Source: Folioceros fuciformis (taxonomy: Eukaryota > Anthocerotophyta > Anthocerotopsida > Anthocerotales). Taken from it: a stretch of DNA of 64,000 nt. Below, piece by piece: positions 22,101 through 33,813 of the stretch; position 1 is the stretch's first letter, and the number at the start of each line of letters is the position of its first letter. Where the stretch lies: positions 212,048 through 276,047 of the forward strand of contig JBNGIO010006258.1 of NCBI GenBank assembly GCA_049999805.1, read 5' to 3'. A program made the position numbers and the translations under genes. The notes below the pieces were generated by a model that worked only from the letters and a program-made list of their open reading frames with translations, ran no database searches and was not told where the DNA came from.

Positions 22101-25100
22101 TTAAACTTCTCAGTGCCTTCATCAGCGCCCACGCTCTTGGCTTCTGAGACACCAGTGTGCTCCTTACCATTCCTACGACTGTCGTGAACCACTGACAGTC
22201 TCTGCCTGGTTTCCAACAACAAGGTTGACAATTTAGTTAACTCGGCCTGGAGGCCGTCTTTGGCGGCCTTCACCCCCTCCAGGTTGCGAGTCAGGCTCTG
22301 TTTTTCAGCATTCCACGACTCAAGCTCTTGGTGGTGAGAACGCTCGTCCTCAGCCCTGGATGCCTCCAGCCGCTCAAGCTCGAGCTCCAAGCTCGAAATC
22401 GTTGAACCCAGTACCGCATTCTGTTCCTGAGATATCTCGGCTGCGTGTCTAAAACGCTGTGTCTCAGCAGCGAGACTCTCCCTCTCTTGTTCCCAATGCA
22501 ACTCCCTGAATCGACTTCCATCCTTTGCAGCCTGCAGCCTGCTTGTTACCTCAAGCAGTTCCGCGTCCAATCTCGCAATTCTCTCTGCTAGCCTCCCAGC
22601 TTCAGCGGTTCCGTTAGCGGCGTCTGCCTTGGCCTTAGCAAGGTCGGCAGAGAGCTGTTCTTGCTCCAGTCTCCACTGAAGAGCAGCAGAGCTTGACTGA
22701 TTCACAGATTGGTTCAGGGATAGAGTCAAGCTTGCCACCTCAAGTTCCAATTGCTGAATTCTGCCTTGGAGCCCGACCACCTCAGAAGCCTTCCCGCTTC
22801 TATCATTCCTAGTCTCCTCCAGCTGCAATTGCACATCTTGCAGCTTCGTCGCCCACGATGTCTCTGCCTCGGAAATGCTTGAGTCCTTCTCAACAAGCGT
22901 TCTCCTTGCCGTCTCCAATTCTGCCGCCAACAGATCAGCCTTACTTGCTTTCTCCTGTGCCTGTCCTAGTTCAGCTGCAAGTACGTTCATCTTGTCACCC
23001 TGCTGCGAGAAAGCAGCCTTCAGGTCCTCCACCTCACATTCCAAGAGAGCAGCCCGGTCGTGCAATATGCAGAAATCGTTTTGTTTGTTCCTCACGAACA
23101 GCAGAGCAGCATATGCCTTCTTCTCAGCCCGGCTACACTTCGCCTCCAGCTGCAGCATCTCGGCTTCCAATTCGGTAGCTTTCCTGGACATGACGTCTGC
23201 GGCATCGCTGAGAACGAGAATCTGATCCTTCAGTGCTGCCTTCTCCTGCTGGTGAGACTCGTGGAACTCTGACACAGACTTGCTAAAAGCCCGGAGCTCG
23301 GCTTCTGTGTCCCTAGCCAAACAATGCGCGCTCTGGAGCTTCTTCTGCATTATCTCCAAAGGCCTGCTCCTATCCGTCAACTTAAAGGATGAACGAAGAG
23401 GGCCATTATCGACACTCATCCTCTGAGAAAAGGTTTCCTCGATAATCTCATCCATCTCCGAGGAGGCATCAAACAATGCTTGGTCACCTTCAGCAAGGTA
23501 CTCTGCTAGCTTCGTGGTCGCAACTTCCCACTCCCTTCTCAATGTCTCGTTCTGCTGTTCCTGCTCCGTCAACCTGAGCTTCAAATCATCAAGCTCTGTT
23601 GATAGCTGACGCATTCTGTCGGTTGTCGATGCCTCCGCTTCTGCACCTACCTGCATGTCCAGCAATTCGGACTGCAATGCAGTGATTGTTCTTGCCGTCT
23701 CCGTCTCAGCTTGCGCGCGGGTGGTGTCCATGTCTCGTTCTCTGGCCAGCTGGGCAGCATGCTGCATTTGCAGCCTCTCGTTCAAGCGTTGAGCTTGCTC
23801 GAGTTCCCTTCTGGTTACATCCAACCTGCTCTCCAGAGCGGACTTCCATGTCCCGTCGTATGATCCGCTCCTCTGCTCCTCCACAGACCGTGTATGTAAT
23901 TCGGCCTCAAGCTTCTTCAGCTCCTTTGTCTTCCTCAGCTCAAATCGAAGGTGATGAAGTTGCTCTTCAAGGAGCTTGTTCTGTTCCTCACTCTTCTGCA
24001 AGCTGGCAACTGAGTCCTCCAACTCCCGTATGGTGAACACCTGCTGCCCTTCCATAGCTTCCACCACAGCCTTTTCCTCGGTCAGCTTCTCCGTCAGTTC
24101 CCCAACCTTTTGGCTGAGCTCCGCGCATCTTTCCTCCAGGCCTTTCCTTTGGGTCTGCTCTTCCTCAAGCATCGCCTCGTAGGACTCGATTTCCAACTGC
24201 AATTGCATTACTTCCTCGGAATGCCTCATCTCAAGGGAATGAACTTTCAGCATTCGGCCAGAACAGCTTGCATCTCCTGACCTATCATCCCCATCTTCAT
24301 CGCAAGCAGTTGTTGCTGGTACCGACAATTTGTCGATCAGGCTGCGAGCTTCCTGAAGCTGAGTCTTGAGCTGGTCAAGTTCCATTGCGACCTCGTCCTT
24401 TTCCGCGTCCCCTTCAATGCCGGGCTGGGCCCCTTCGTTTTCAACTTCCTCTTGTTGCTGCCACAGAGGACCAGCCCGTCCATTGGACAGAGATTCCCTC
24501 TCCTGCAAATCAGTCACCTCTGTCTCGATTCTTATCCGCTTCATCGAAGCTCGAGTTGAAAATGCAGTTTCCTGGACATGCTTCCGCAGCCCCTCCGCTT
24601 CCTCCATAGCATCTTTCAGCTGTTGTTCCATCTGCAATCTCAAGTCCTTTTCTTGTTCCCGCTGCGCGACTTCCTCTTGAACTCGCTCTCGTTCCTGCAC
24701 AGAGGGCCAACAAACGTCACCATCCATCCTCACTCCATCACCCCCCATCTCAGACAAACAAACAAACCTTCTTCAACTCTTCTTCCAACCGAGCAACGGA
24801 GTCCCTGCTCTTCACAAGCTGCTCTTCCAGCTCCTTGACACTCTCTTGATCGGACTCCCTCGCCTACCAACCCGAAAGAGTAACAGACATCAACAATCAC
24901 GAACCTCCAGCAGAGAAACAACATAACAGTCACAATCATCATCGATAGCAAGTCACAATCCGAATGTCCATCAACACACCTTCATCATGGCCTCCAATTC
25001 CCTGTCCTGATCAACCTGAAACCCAGACATCTTCGCCTCCATTTCGTCAATTTGTCTGCACCGGCGAAAAGAAATCAGACACCAAAATCCATCGGCAGCA

Positions 25101-28100
25101 GTGCTGCAATCAAAGCCCACCCATATCCATCACATCCACCCACCTGGTCATCTTGGCATTCGACTCCAGGCAGCTGTTTAAGTTATTCCGATACTCGTCA
25201 ATCTGTCGCCGATAGTTCTCCATCTCCAGATGCAGCAGCTCATTCTCTCGCACAGCGGAAGCGAGCTCGGGAGCCAGAGACTCCCTCTGCCAATCAAACA
25301 ACCCCCCCATCGCAGGATGAGCATCACTACAAGGCATAACGCCACCGACACAATCATACGAACGCTCCAGGATCCCGCTCCCCTCTACCAGAAGCACGCC
25401 GCCCTCAAGGCGAAATGAATGCGGTTGGGGGGAAGCGGGGCATCCTAAACCACGAGGTCTGGGAGAAGGTGCAACCTGGGAGGTCGTGAGCGTCCTCCCA
25501 CATTCATCGAGGAGCTTTCCATCCAGCACTTCAAGCAGCTGTTGCAAGCGATACAGCAGGACTGGGGTGAGTCAGACTGTGGGAAAGTACATAACGGACC
25601 GATCCGGTCCAGCAGCCACAGGCAGTGGTCCAGGCATCGGGACCCGGGATCTGCGACTGCAGCTGACTGCCACGCAATGCTACTCCTGCGACCTTCCCAC
25701 GTGCAGCAGGAGCATTTGGTGAGCGTGTCAGAGGACGGAATCCCGTGACCCAGAGATCCTTCCGCCTGGCCACAAGCTTCCCAGTCCTGTTCGTGCAATA
25801 AAGCTCCAAACCCACCTTCACAAAGCATTCCACCACGTACCTGATCACGGAGACTGGCCACTTCCTCCACCAGAATTTCTCGTTCCCCGCCTTCGTAGAA
25901 TTCCTGATATCTGCGGGGAGCACGGCAGGAGTGATGTCAGGCATTCTGATTCAGCCAATGCCGTGGCTTGACTTGCGGGCTGTCGGATGATAACCTCCTG
26001 AGATCCTCCATGAGTCGAATGTTCTCCATGGCAAATCTCGTGAGCTCGGGATTCCTGTCGATCCGAGCACGAACCAGCTGCAGCTCTTCCTGTAAAGCAT
26101 TTCTCTCTTCAATGAGATAATCTTGCGCTGGCAGGATGCCGTCTGCAACTAATTCCAGCCTCCTGATCTTGTCTTCCCGGAAGCGTAGCATCATTTTCCC
26201 GCACTGAGTGTCCTCTTCCCTTTGCCGTACCTGCAATCAAGGCAAGGATTAGGATATGGGCACACCAGCCGGTGATCAGAGGTGGAGGAAGGAGACTCAT
26301 TCTGCCGAAGACTGACCAGCCGATTGAGTTGCTCGATTTCTGCAGCAAGCCGTTTGCTTGCATTCTCTGCTTCTTGCTCTCTTCTAAGGGAGCCTGCTAG
26401 CACAGCTTCGACATGCTTCATCTGAGGAGACCGTCAGGCTGTCAGTGCTCTGAAACGTTTGTAGCATGGACTGACTTACAGCTAGAGATTTGATGATCTC
26501 CGCTCACCTTTTTCGATGACATGTGTCGGCACTTAGCCGAGTCCCATGAAGAATCAACAGATCTCCTAAGAGTATCGCTGCCAGTGGCACCTATAATGGC
26601 CATGAAGGCGTCATCGTATCCCTGAGACGATTCTCGGAGAGGAAGTGATGACCGAATTGATGGAATTCTCGACACACTTTGTCGACGCAGGCGATTCAAT
26701 TCATCCTGGTCGACGTTCATGGGGTCAGTGAGAGGAGACCGGAATACGGGTTGAGAGCTGCCCCCGCTTGCAAGAAGTTGCCTACCTTGAGCTGCTGAAT
26801 CTGTTGCCGCAGAGCAAGGACATCTCCTGAAGCATCCTCGTTCACCACAGCCTGTAGAAACAAGATCTTTGCCTTAGCAATCTGAATGTTAGAGAAGAGC
26901 GCAGTCATTGAAGGCAGCAGCATAAAACATCAGCTCATATACATTGTTGCGAATGAATTTAGCTCGTTGCGCAAATTTGAGGGTGCTGAGGGTCTCTAGT
27001 GCACAGCTGAATGTCGACGACAATGTCAGGAGGAAGGCCAGCACAACAGATTGTGACAATGAAAATTCTGAAAAAAGCGAAATCGCTTGCACGTACCAGC
27101 CTGATGGGCTGACGTTGGCGATGATGGTTGTCTTCGAGTTACCGCCAAGAGAATCCTGAGGATACGGTTGCATAAGCGTAATTCTTCCCCATCATTAACA
27201 AGATTGATACTACACACGGCCAGCTCGATCAGGGGACGGCAGGAACCTGAAGCAGGAAGGTGAGTTTGGAATCTCGATATGGTACGTGTCGCTGCTTCCC
27301 GTTTGCAACATCAACTAGAACCATGATCACAAGTCTGAAAATAAGCAGAACAGGTTAGCATGTTAACGGGGCGTGCATCCCGGACATGGCAGTGGCATTA
27401 AGATAGAAACGTACCCCAAAGTAGAGAGAGATTTGTTGATATTAGCCGCTTCCTTGAGCCGGTCTCCCTCAGCCCCTGAACTCTTTTGTCTGTTGCAAGC
27501 GTCCGCACTTCAACCTACAGGCCCTTGACTTCGCAATGCACGTAAACGAAGTTGGTAGGGCAGTTCGGGATTCACCTCTCTGACCCAGCCAGGTCTACAA
27601 GATTCAGACGCCCGAACCTTGTGTTCACCATCGAATCACTCTCCCACTGCGACGAACCCCGTGAACGGACGCATGCATTAGAGCCAAAGGAAGCGTCCAA
27701 ACCCGGCAGTTACTCAACTAGCATGCGTGATGCATAGGTGCAATCCAAAGAAGGGTGACTCACCTTGCTTTCCACTACGCAGGTGAAAACACTGTGAGAT
27801 CTACTGCTCTCTCTGTTCATGTTTGTTGCTGCAACTTTCCTGTTCGCCGCTCCCTGATACAACAACACCAAGCATGAGCACTGTGCAGATGGCTTGTTTT
27901 CCAGAGCACCAGATCTCAAGGCTTTCAGATCTCAAGGATCGATTACCTGCAACAGCAACTGGATGACATCTTGGACTCCCAAAACCTCAACTTCGGTGAG
28001 GTTCTCCACATAGACACCTTTCTTGGCATCCTCCCTCATCTGCACGCCGAGATGTTACAGTGCTAAGGCCGGGCACGCAGGCTATTTAGACCTTGGACGG

Positions 28101-29995
28101 ACAACCCAGAAAGTGCCTCCTTACTTGCAAATTGCATGATCCGGGCTCCAGAAGATCGGTGATCTGTTCATTGTATATCTCCAGGAATGAGCACTTGCAA
28201 AGATACTTCAGTCTCTCATGTCGGCGTATTTCCTCTTCCTGCCAGCCACAACGATAACGCATCGAAGCATGAGCTTAGAAGAAAGAATGTTCTGCCATAG
28301 ACAAGATGTGAGATGGGCTTACATGGCGAATCCTCGCGAACAGGTATTCGAACACACGGGGAGTCATTCCGCGGTTGCTGCTAGGACGGTTGTTGTCCAA
28401 GCCATCAATGTCTCCCAGCATAGTATGTGTCTTACCACTTCCCGTCTGGGAACATGAGATTCACCCAACCAAGATGCTTTCCATAAGACGCTTTCCAACT
28501 ATGTTGCACAAAGGAAGGACACAAATTCTGAATAAAGCAGAGGAACTAACCTGCCCATACGCAAACATGCAGCTGTTGTAGCCAGAAATGCAGTTGTCCA
28601 CCATGGGCAGACCAGCAACATGAAAAAGCTTTTCCTGGAATACGTCAAATCACCTTGGTCAGCTTGCAGCATTCCAGGTCGCCGCAAAGTTTCACCAGTT
28701 CTGACAACAGAAGAGCCTGAAAAGCAAGCAGAAGGGCGGAGCTTACCTGAGTTATGCTTTCACAAGCCACATGATCAAAGGTAAAGCGAGCTTCTGGCTG
28801 GCCTAACCACGTGATCGTGTGGGGGCTCTCTTGCTTAATGCATTTAGCATAGCCTTGAGCGGAAATCTCAGAACTGCTCAGTGGACGAGTTCGGATGAGC
28901 ACCTGCACAGTGCAAAGACATGATAAGCACATGCCATTTGTGGCCCAGAATTACAAGACTCCTTGCACAGCGAGCACCAGTCGAGTTGGACACCGGTGCA
29001 GCTCACCTGCACATTATGATCCCTCCAAAACATGGGATCCTCCTCCAGATCGAACTGTACGTCCGTGACCATACCGCTACTGCTGCTGGGAGCAGCAACA
29101 CTAGACTTGGCAGGTTGTGCCGAAGTTGGTGGCCGAGGAGCTACATTCTGGGCAACCTGTGAGCGACCACTCACTGGCACCCCTGTAGCACCACCATACT
29201 TAAGTGCCCTGGACACACTTCTTGCAGGGGTGGACAAGGGAGCCACTGACCCCAAAACTGTGCCATTCTCTGCATCGCCATTTTGCCGGATGCTACTGAG
29301 TCGTTTCGGGGGGGTCAAAGGATTTGTGCCTGCTGCAACAGCATTCTGGTTGGCCATCAACGATTGAGCCTCCGCCCCATTCACCTGCCTAGGCAATCCT
29401 CGACTGGGCGTAGTAACCTCAACAGTCGGGACAGAGGGAGACCGTTTCAATCCCCCAACCCCACCTGCACAATGTAGAAGGTGGCAAAGGTGACGAAAGG
29501 CCATCAAGCAAGCAAACACCCCATCGTCTATGCACACCCAGGTCAACCAAATGCCGGCACTGCACATAACCCCAGCAGGAGCTTACCAGTAACAGCGCAC
29601 TCCACAGCAGGCGCAGAATTGTGCCTCTGGTGCCAAGTAAACCTGCTCTTGGATACCTGTCCCGTCACGGAGGCAGCAGACGAGGCCAGCACATGTTTCT
29701 CCGGCGTCACACCTGCCTCAGAATTCTCCAAGTGCGGGAAAGTCCCGCCTCCCAGACCTGACCCCGCCAGTTTCTTCTTCGGAGTACCCGAGTCCCCTTT
29801 TCTTGGAGACACCCCGGCACCGGACCCATCTCCAGCCAACGGATTGAACGCACTCTCCGGAATAGAGCTCAGCGGAGTCCTCCCTGACCCCGAACCCCCG
29901 CCCTTGGCCTGAAGCGCATCCGCGCTCAAATCCTGCGCCGGTTTCTTCGGCGATCCTCTGGAGAACAAGCGGAGAGGGGAAACGCCCTTCACCAT
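16177..29995 (-). CDS. Kinesin-12, phragmoplast-orienting kinesin (POK) type
   Basis: A multi-exon gene of roughly 3,300-3,500 residues by rough count. Exon 1 (29587-29995) starts [14 protein letters not shown]. Exon 2 is 29007-29464. Motor exons follow: [13 protein letters not shown] (about 28.75-28.90 kb), [15 protein letters not shown] (about 28.55-28.63 kb), P-loop [12 protein letters not shown] (about 28.32-28.43 kb), [32 protein letters not shown] (switch I), [13 protein letters not shown] (switch II), [19 protein letters not shown] and [16 protein letters not shown]. Then come neck exons with [18 protein letters not shown], typical of POK kinesins. Next is one uninterrupted 5.9 kb coiled-coil exon (18794-24694, 1,967 codons), then several short coiled-coil exons to a stop near 16177. 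Known POK kinesins mark the cortical division zone and guide the phragmoplast. The C-terminal end is uncertain: two nearby acceptors give different last residues. Confidence 0.88.
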
Positions 29996-31169
29996 CTTCG
30001 TCACCTCTCCTCCCCCAAAGAGCTCGAATTGCCCACCCCCCGTCACCCCAAATCCGACCAGACCATCTCTCAATCCCGACACTCCCAATTTCGCCCACAA
30101 GTTCCGTCCAGCCCGAACCAATTCCCTCTCCCAGCCCCACTTCCCACCTTACCGCAGGAATGCGCACCGAACCAGCCCAAGAAACCTGCACCACCAAGAA
30201 CGCAGCAGCAGCCGCGAGCCCAGCCTCTGCTCCTATTCCCGCGTCTCAGTCCGACGAGGACGGGCACTGGCTCTGCGACCCGGTGCCCCAGAAGAAGACA
30301 GCTTTCTCGTCCATCGCACGGACGCAAGCTGTGTGGAAGAATTGCAGAGGAGGACTGGAGCAGTCGGGCCTCAGCCTAGCTGGGAGGAAGTAGAGGCTAG
30401 CACTCCAGAAGCGCAACGGCCACTTTGGTGGTGCCAGAGGTGCGACAAGGCAATCTTGGCCCTGGCTGCCTGGTCTGCTCGCAGTCGCAGTCGTGCAAGC
30501 AGGCAGGCGGGCCTGGATGTGCTGAATGCGAGCACGGGGAGTGAAAGAAAGCGTACCGATTTGAACATCGGAGCGTGATGTTTTCCCCCCGTAATTATGT
30601 GCTCGCCTATTGCGCCAAGCGGTGGACCGGGGTACGAGCAGCAACGGGAAGAAGTCGAGGTTTGCTGGCCCAGGCCCAGGCCCTGGCCCGATTTGAATCG
30701 CAACGGTCGCTAACGGCACTGATGCCTTAACGGCTAGTGCGTGTCCGTTCTGACAGCGCAGCCAACCTTCACGTAGCCTTTCTATACATACCATGCACAT
30801 TGCTATTTGACGTCGCCTGTCTTTGGACCCCGGCCACCCACCACTTCCTACCAGCTTGTGGTTGCCGGAGTCCATCCTCCCTTCTTGCTCGGAAGCTTAG
30901 GCTCTCGACGTGTGTCTACACGGCTTAGGCCCAGTGGAGTAGGTGGAAGACTTTCTTTATAAAGTACTTTGAACTAATCATCCTGCCTATAAGAACTCCA
31001 AATTAGATGGGTGTCTAAAGGATGTCATTGAACTAAGAAGTTTTTTTTTTCTTTTTTAATGATAGGTTTTTCGTTATTCCACATTATAGGTGGTTATTGA
31101 GAATGATTTGGAACGGGCTAGTACTTTTGGTGATGCTCATGTTGTTTCTATGATTGTTTCTCTGATCTT

Positions 31170-31275
31170 TAGTCTTGCTTGATTGTTTCTCTGATCTTTA
31201 GTCTTGCTCAGATTGGTTCTCTGATCTTTCTCCAACTCCAACTGTTCTTTCAAGCTTTCTCCCATCTTTTAGCCT
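31170..31275 (+). repeat. Short tandem repeat, about 29-30 bp unit
   Basis: Repeats of a unit containing gattgtttctctgatcttt followed by agtcttgct. The sequence resembles the unit of the larger array at 32.26-32.69 kb, which suggests one repeat family. Confidence 0.7.
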
Positions 31276-31806
31276 TGTATGGAATATCGATACGAAACAA
31301 ATGTGCCCTCTTCGATTGTAGGGCACAAAGTAGGTGTCCCGATCAACACAACTACTTTATAATCCTTAATGTTTGTACATAACTTACCCTGGCGGTATAG
31401 GGTCCAAACATTTTGGACGTAACAAATAAGCCCCGTAACATATGAGCCTTCTCCAGTCCTAGGGCACAAAGAAGGTGTCCCGATCGGGACACCTATTTTT
31501 TGATCCCTCACGTTTGGATCCGTTACGTATGATAATATCCGAGGACCCCAGGCAATGGTGCACACCAAGACGGTCAGCGAGGTGGTGATGCGGGTCGGCG
31601 GCGGGGTCGTGATGCAGATTCAAGTTCCTAGTCTAGCATCCCATCAACAAGGAGGATGTGGAGGTAGTAGTGCGAGCTCTCTTACTCTGAGGTGTGCTCC
31701 TCTAGAGAGGAGAATGACACATTTGTGCGTCCACGGTGGCATCAATGCCGTTAGCGACTGTTGCAATGTCAGGACTGGTGTCAGCTGCCGCCCATGGCAG
31801 ACAATT

Positions 31807-32000
31807 GTCTCTCGCTCGCCGGGCGTGAGGGTCTTATATGACGGTGTCAATCGGTGCATGTCTCAAACACTACCAAACCCTAAGGGCGGCCAACAACCGT
31901 CTCTTGCTTGCCGGGCGTGAGGGTCTTACATGGCGGTGTCAATCGGTGCATGTCTNNNNNNNNNNTACATGGCGGTGTCAATCGGTGCATGTCTGAAACA
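31807..32000 (+). repeat. 92-bp tandem repeat interrupted by a gap
   Basis: Copies begin at 31807 and 31899 (period 92), each with ccgggcgtgagggtctta and ggtgtcaatcggtgcatgtc. The second is cut by ten N at 31956-31965, and a third partial copy resumes after the gap. The true copy number is probably higher than assembled. Confidence 0.85.
31956..31965. other. Assembly gap (10 N)
   Basis: Ten N inside the 92-base tandem repeat, consistent with a repeat the assembler could not resolve. Confidence 0.99.
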
Positions 32001-32259
32001 CTACAAAACCCTAACCCCTTCGAACCCCTGACATGTTTCATCGTTATTTTTTATGATGAGGGTGCGTGAACCCAAATAAAAAATATAGTACGCATCCGTA
32101 TCAATCACATGCCCGTTACAGTGATGAGAAAAAGTTCCTCGAAGTGTACAGGTAGGTCCCGTGACGTGGCTATGTTCAGTACGGGGAATCTGTAGTAGAT
32201 TCTACAATATATTTCCATATAACATACGTATTTAAAAAAAAAAAATCTATGTCTAGGCT

Positions 32260-32690
32260 GTGTCCAAATCGGTATTCCATAGCCTTGCTCGGACTGTTCC
32301 TCCAATCTTTGGCTTTGCTCGAATTGTTCTTGCAATCTTTAGCCCTACTATCCAAATCGGTATTCTGTACGTGATCTTTAGCCCTCTTGTCTGAATCGGT
32401 ATTCCATAGCCTTGCTCGGACTCTTACTCCAATCTTTGGCTTTGCTCGAATTGTTCATTTGATCTGTGGCTTTGGTTGAATGGCTTTGCTCCAATCTTTG
32501 GCTTTGCTCAAATTGTTCATTTGATCTGTGGCTTTGGTCGAATGGCTTTGCTCCAATCTTTGGCTTTGCTCGAATTGTTCATCTGATCTGTGGCTTTGCT
32601 CAAATTGATCATCTGATATGTGGCTTTGCTCGAATTGTTCATCTGATCTGTAGCCCTATTTAGATTGTTCCTCCAATCTTTATGAGTAGA
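32260..32690 (+). repeat. Minisatellite array, about 30-bp unit
   Basis: Many imperfect copies of a unit with ggctttgctcgaattgttca followed by tctgatctgt. Some are expanded into higher-order pairs containing an extra gaatggctttgctccaatct segment. The frames it keeps open carry no domain. Confidence 0.85.
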
Positions 32691-33813
32691 TGAAACTTTC
32701 CATCTCCTTTTCAATAATAGAAAATAGAATTAATTTTTTAATTATATGAATCTTGTATATATAACATAAGTTAAATATCATATTAAGCTATATCCTTTAA
32801 AAGTTATGTTATGATTTTTAATAATTTAATAAGCACTAAAAATAAATATAATTGATTGAAAGAAGATATCAGAAATCCTATCTACACCAAAAATGAGGAG
32901 AAAAAAATCCCTTGGTGGGGATTTGGAAGCGATAGTGAGGGCTAGCCCTTGTACATAATATACCACTCCCATAAATATTTGCTGCCGTTATTAGAGATAA
33001 AAGAAGACACAACAATGTCTACGGCTAGCCATAAAAATCAGTTGGCTAGGTCTGGGCCCCACAGACACTCTTCCTACACGAGTGTGCTGCAAAGGTTGCC
33101 ACATAACATGTGACCATAGGCTTCACTGGCTACCGGTTGTGTCTGCCACCAGGTTGTAAGAACTATGGTTTAGGTAATGAAACCCTCCTTTCAAATCATG
33201 ATTTGCTTACACAGCAGTGTACAAAATTGATGCCAAATTCGTGCTCCTTAGATGGACAACAGTGATCCTACTTGACCTCGCTTACCACCGAATGATGCGC
33301 CCTGTATTGCTTACTACCAACACAAACAAATTTTGTGTGCGTTTTAGAATACATTTGTGTGCGTTTCAGGGTACATGAAAAGGTTTTCTTCGCATCTTCA
33401 ATCTTCACTAATTGTTGCATTCTAAATACCATTTTGTTTCCCTCATCATGTGAGTAGGGTGCTAAGAAAAGATAAGAACAGAATGATGCGTGTGTGCGTG
33501 ATCTTGCTCCAGATCTTCATTGCCAGCCCGTTTTTCGCGGCGATAATTCACGTCTCGCCCCGTGCCGCTTTATTTCACTGTATATGCTGACCGTATCTCT
33601 ATGCACAAGCCATGGGATGTTATACATGAACCATGGCACGGCTGCACGAATGGATCGGTGGGGCCCAGACCTGGCCAACTGGGTTTTACGGCTAGCCGAT
33701 GTCTACATCACATACGCTCCCAGTGTTGAAAAAAATGGTCAAAACGGTCTAGCCAGTGTGAAGTTACTGTTCATGTGGTTCGGTGTACCTGACACATGGT
33801 TTGTTTGGGACCG

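Larger units (their letters stand above)
29996..33813. other. Gene-poor region upstream of the kinesin
   Basis: The part up to about 30.9 kb is GC-rich and probably holds the kinesin leader and promoter. The 209-codon minus frame at 30246-30875 shows no domain. From 31 kb the sequence turns AT-rich, with minisatellites, a gap and a duplicated phrase, tagggcacaaag-aggtgtcccgatc, near 31317 and 31460. No transposase or reverse transcriptase frame is visible. Confidence 0.55.

Noticed and set aside
18776-24680. Many plus-strand frames of 60-170 codons
   Set aside because: They are antisense shadows of the kinesin coiled-coil exon: Ser/Leu-rich readings of Glu/Lys/Leu codons with no domains.
30246-30875. 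209-codon minus-strand frame upstream of the kinesin
   Set aside because: No domain and a composition typical of GC-rich noncoding DNA. Likely part of the kinesin leader and promoter.
31269-31568. 99-codon minus frame with a repeated VPIGTPSLCP-like phrase, considered as a transposon protein
   Set aside because: The phrase comes from a short duplicated DNA motif. No integrase, protease or reverse-transcriptase motif is visible.
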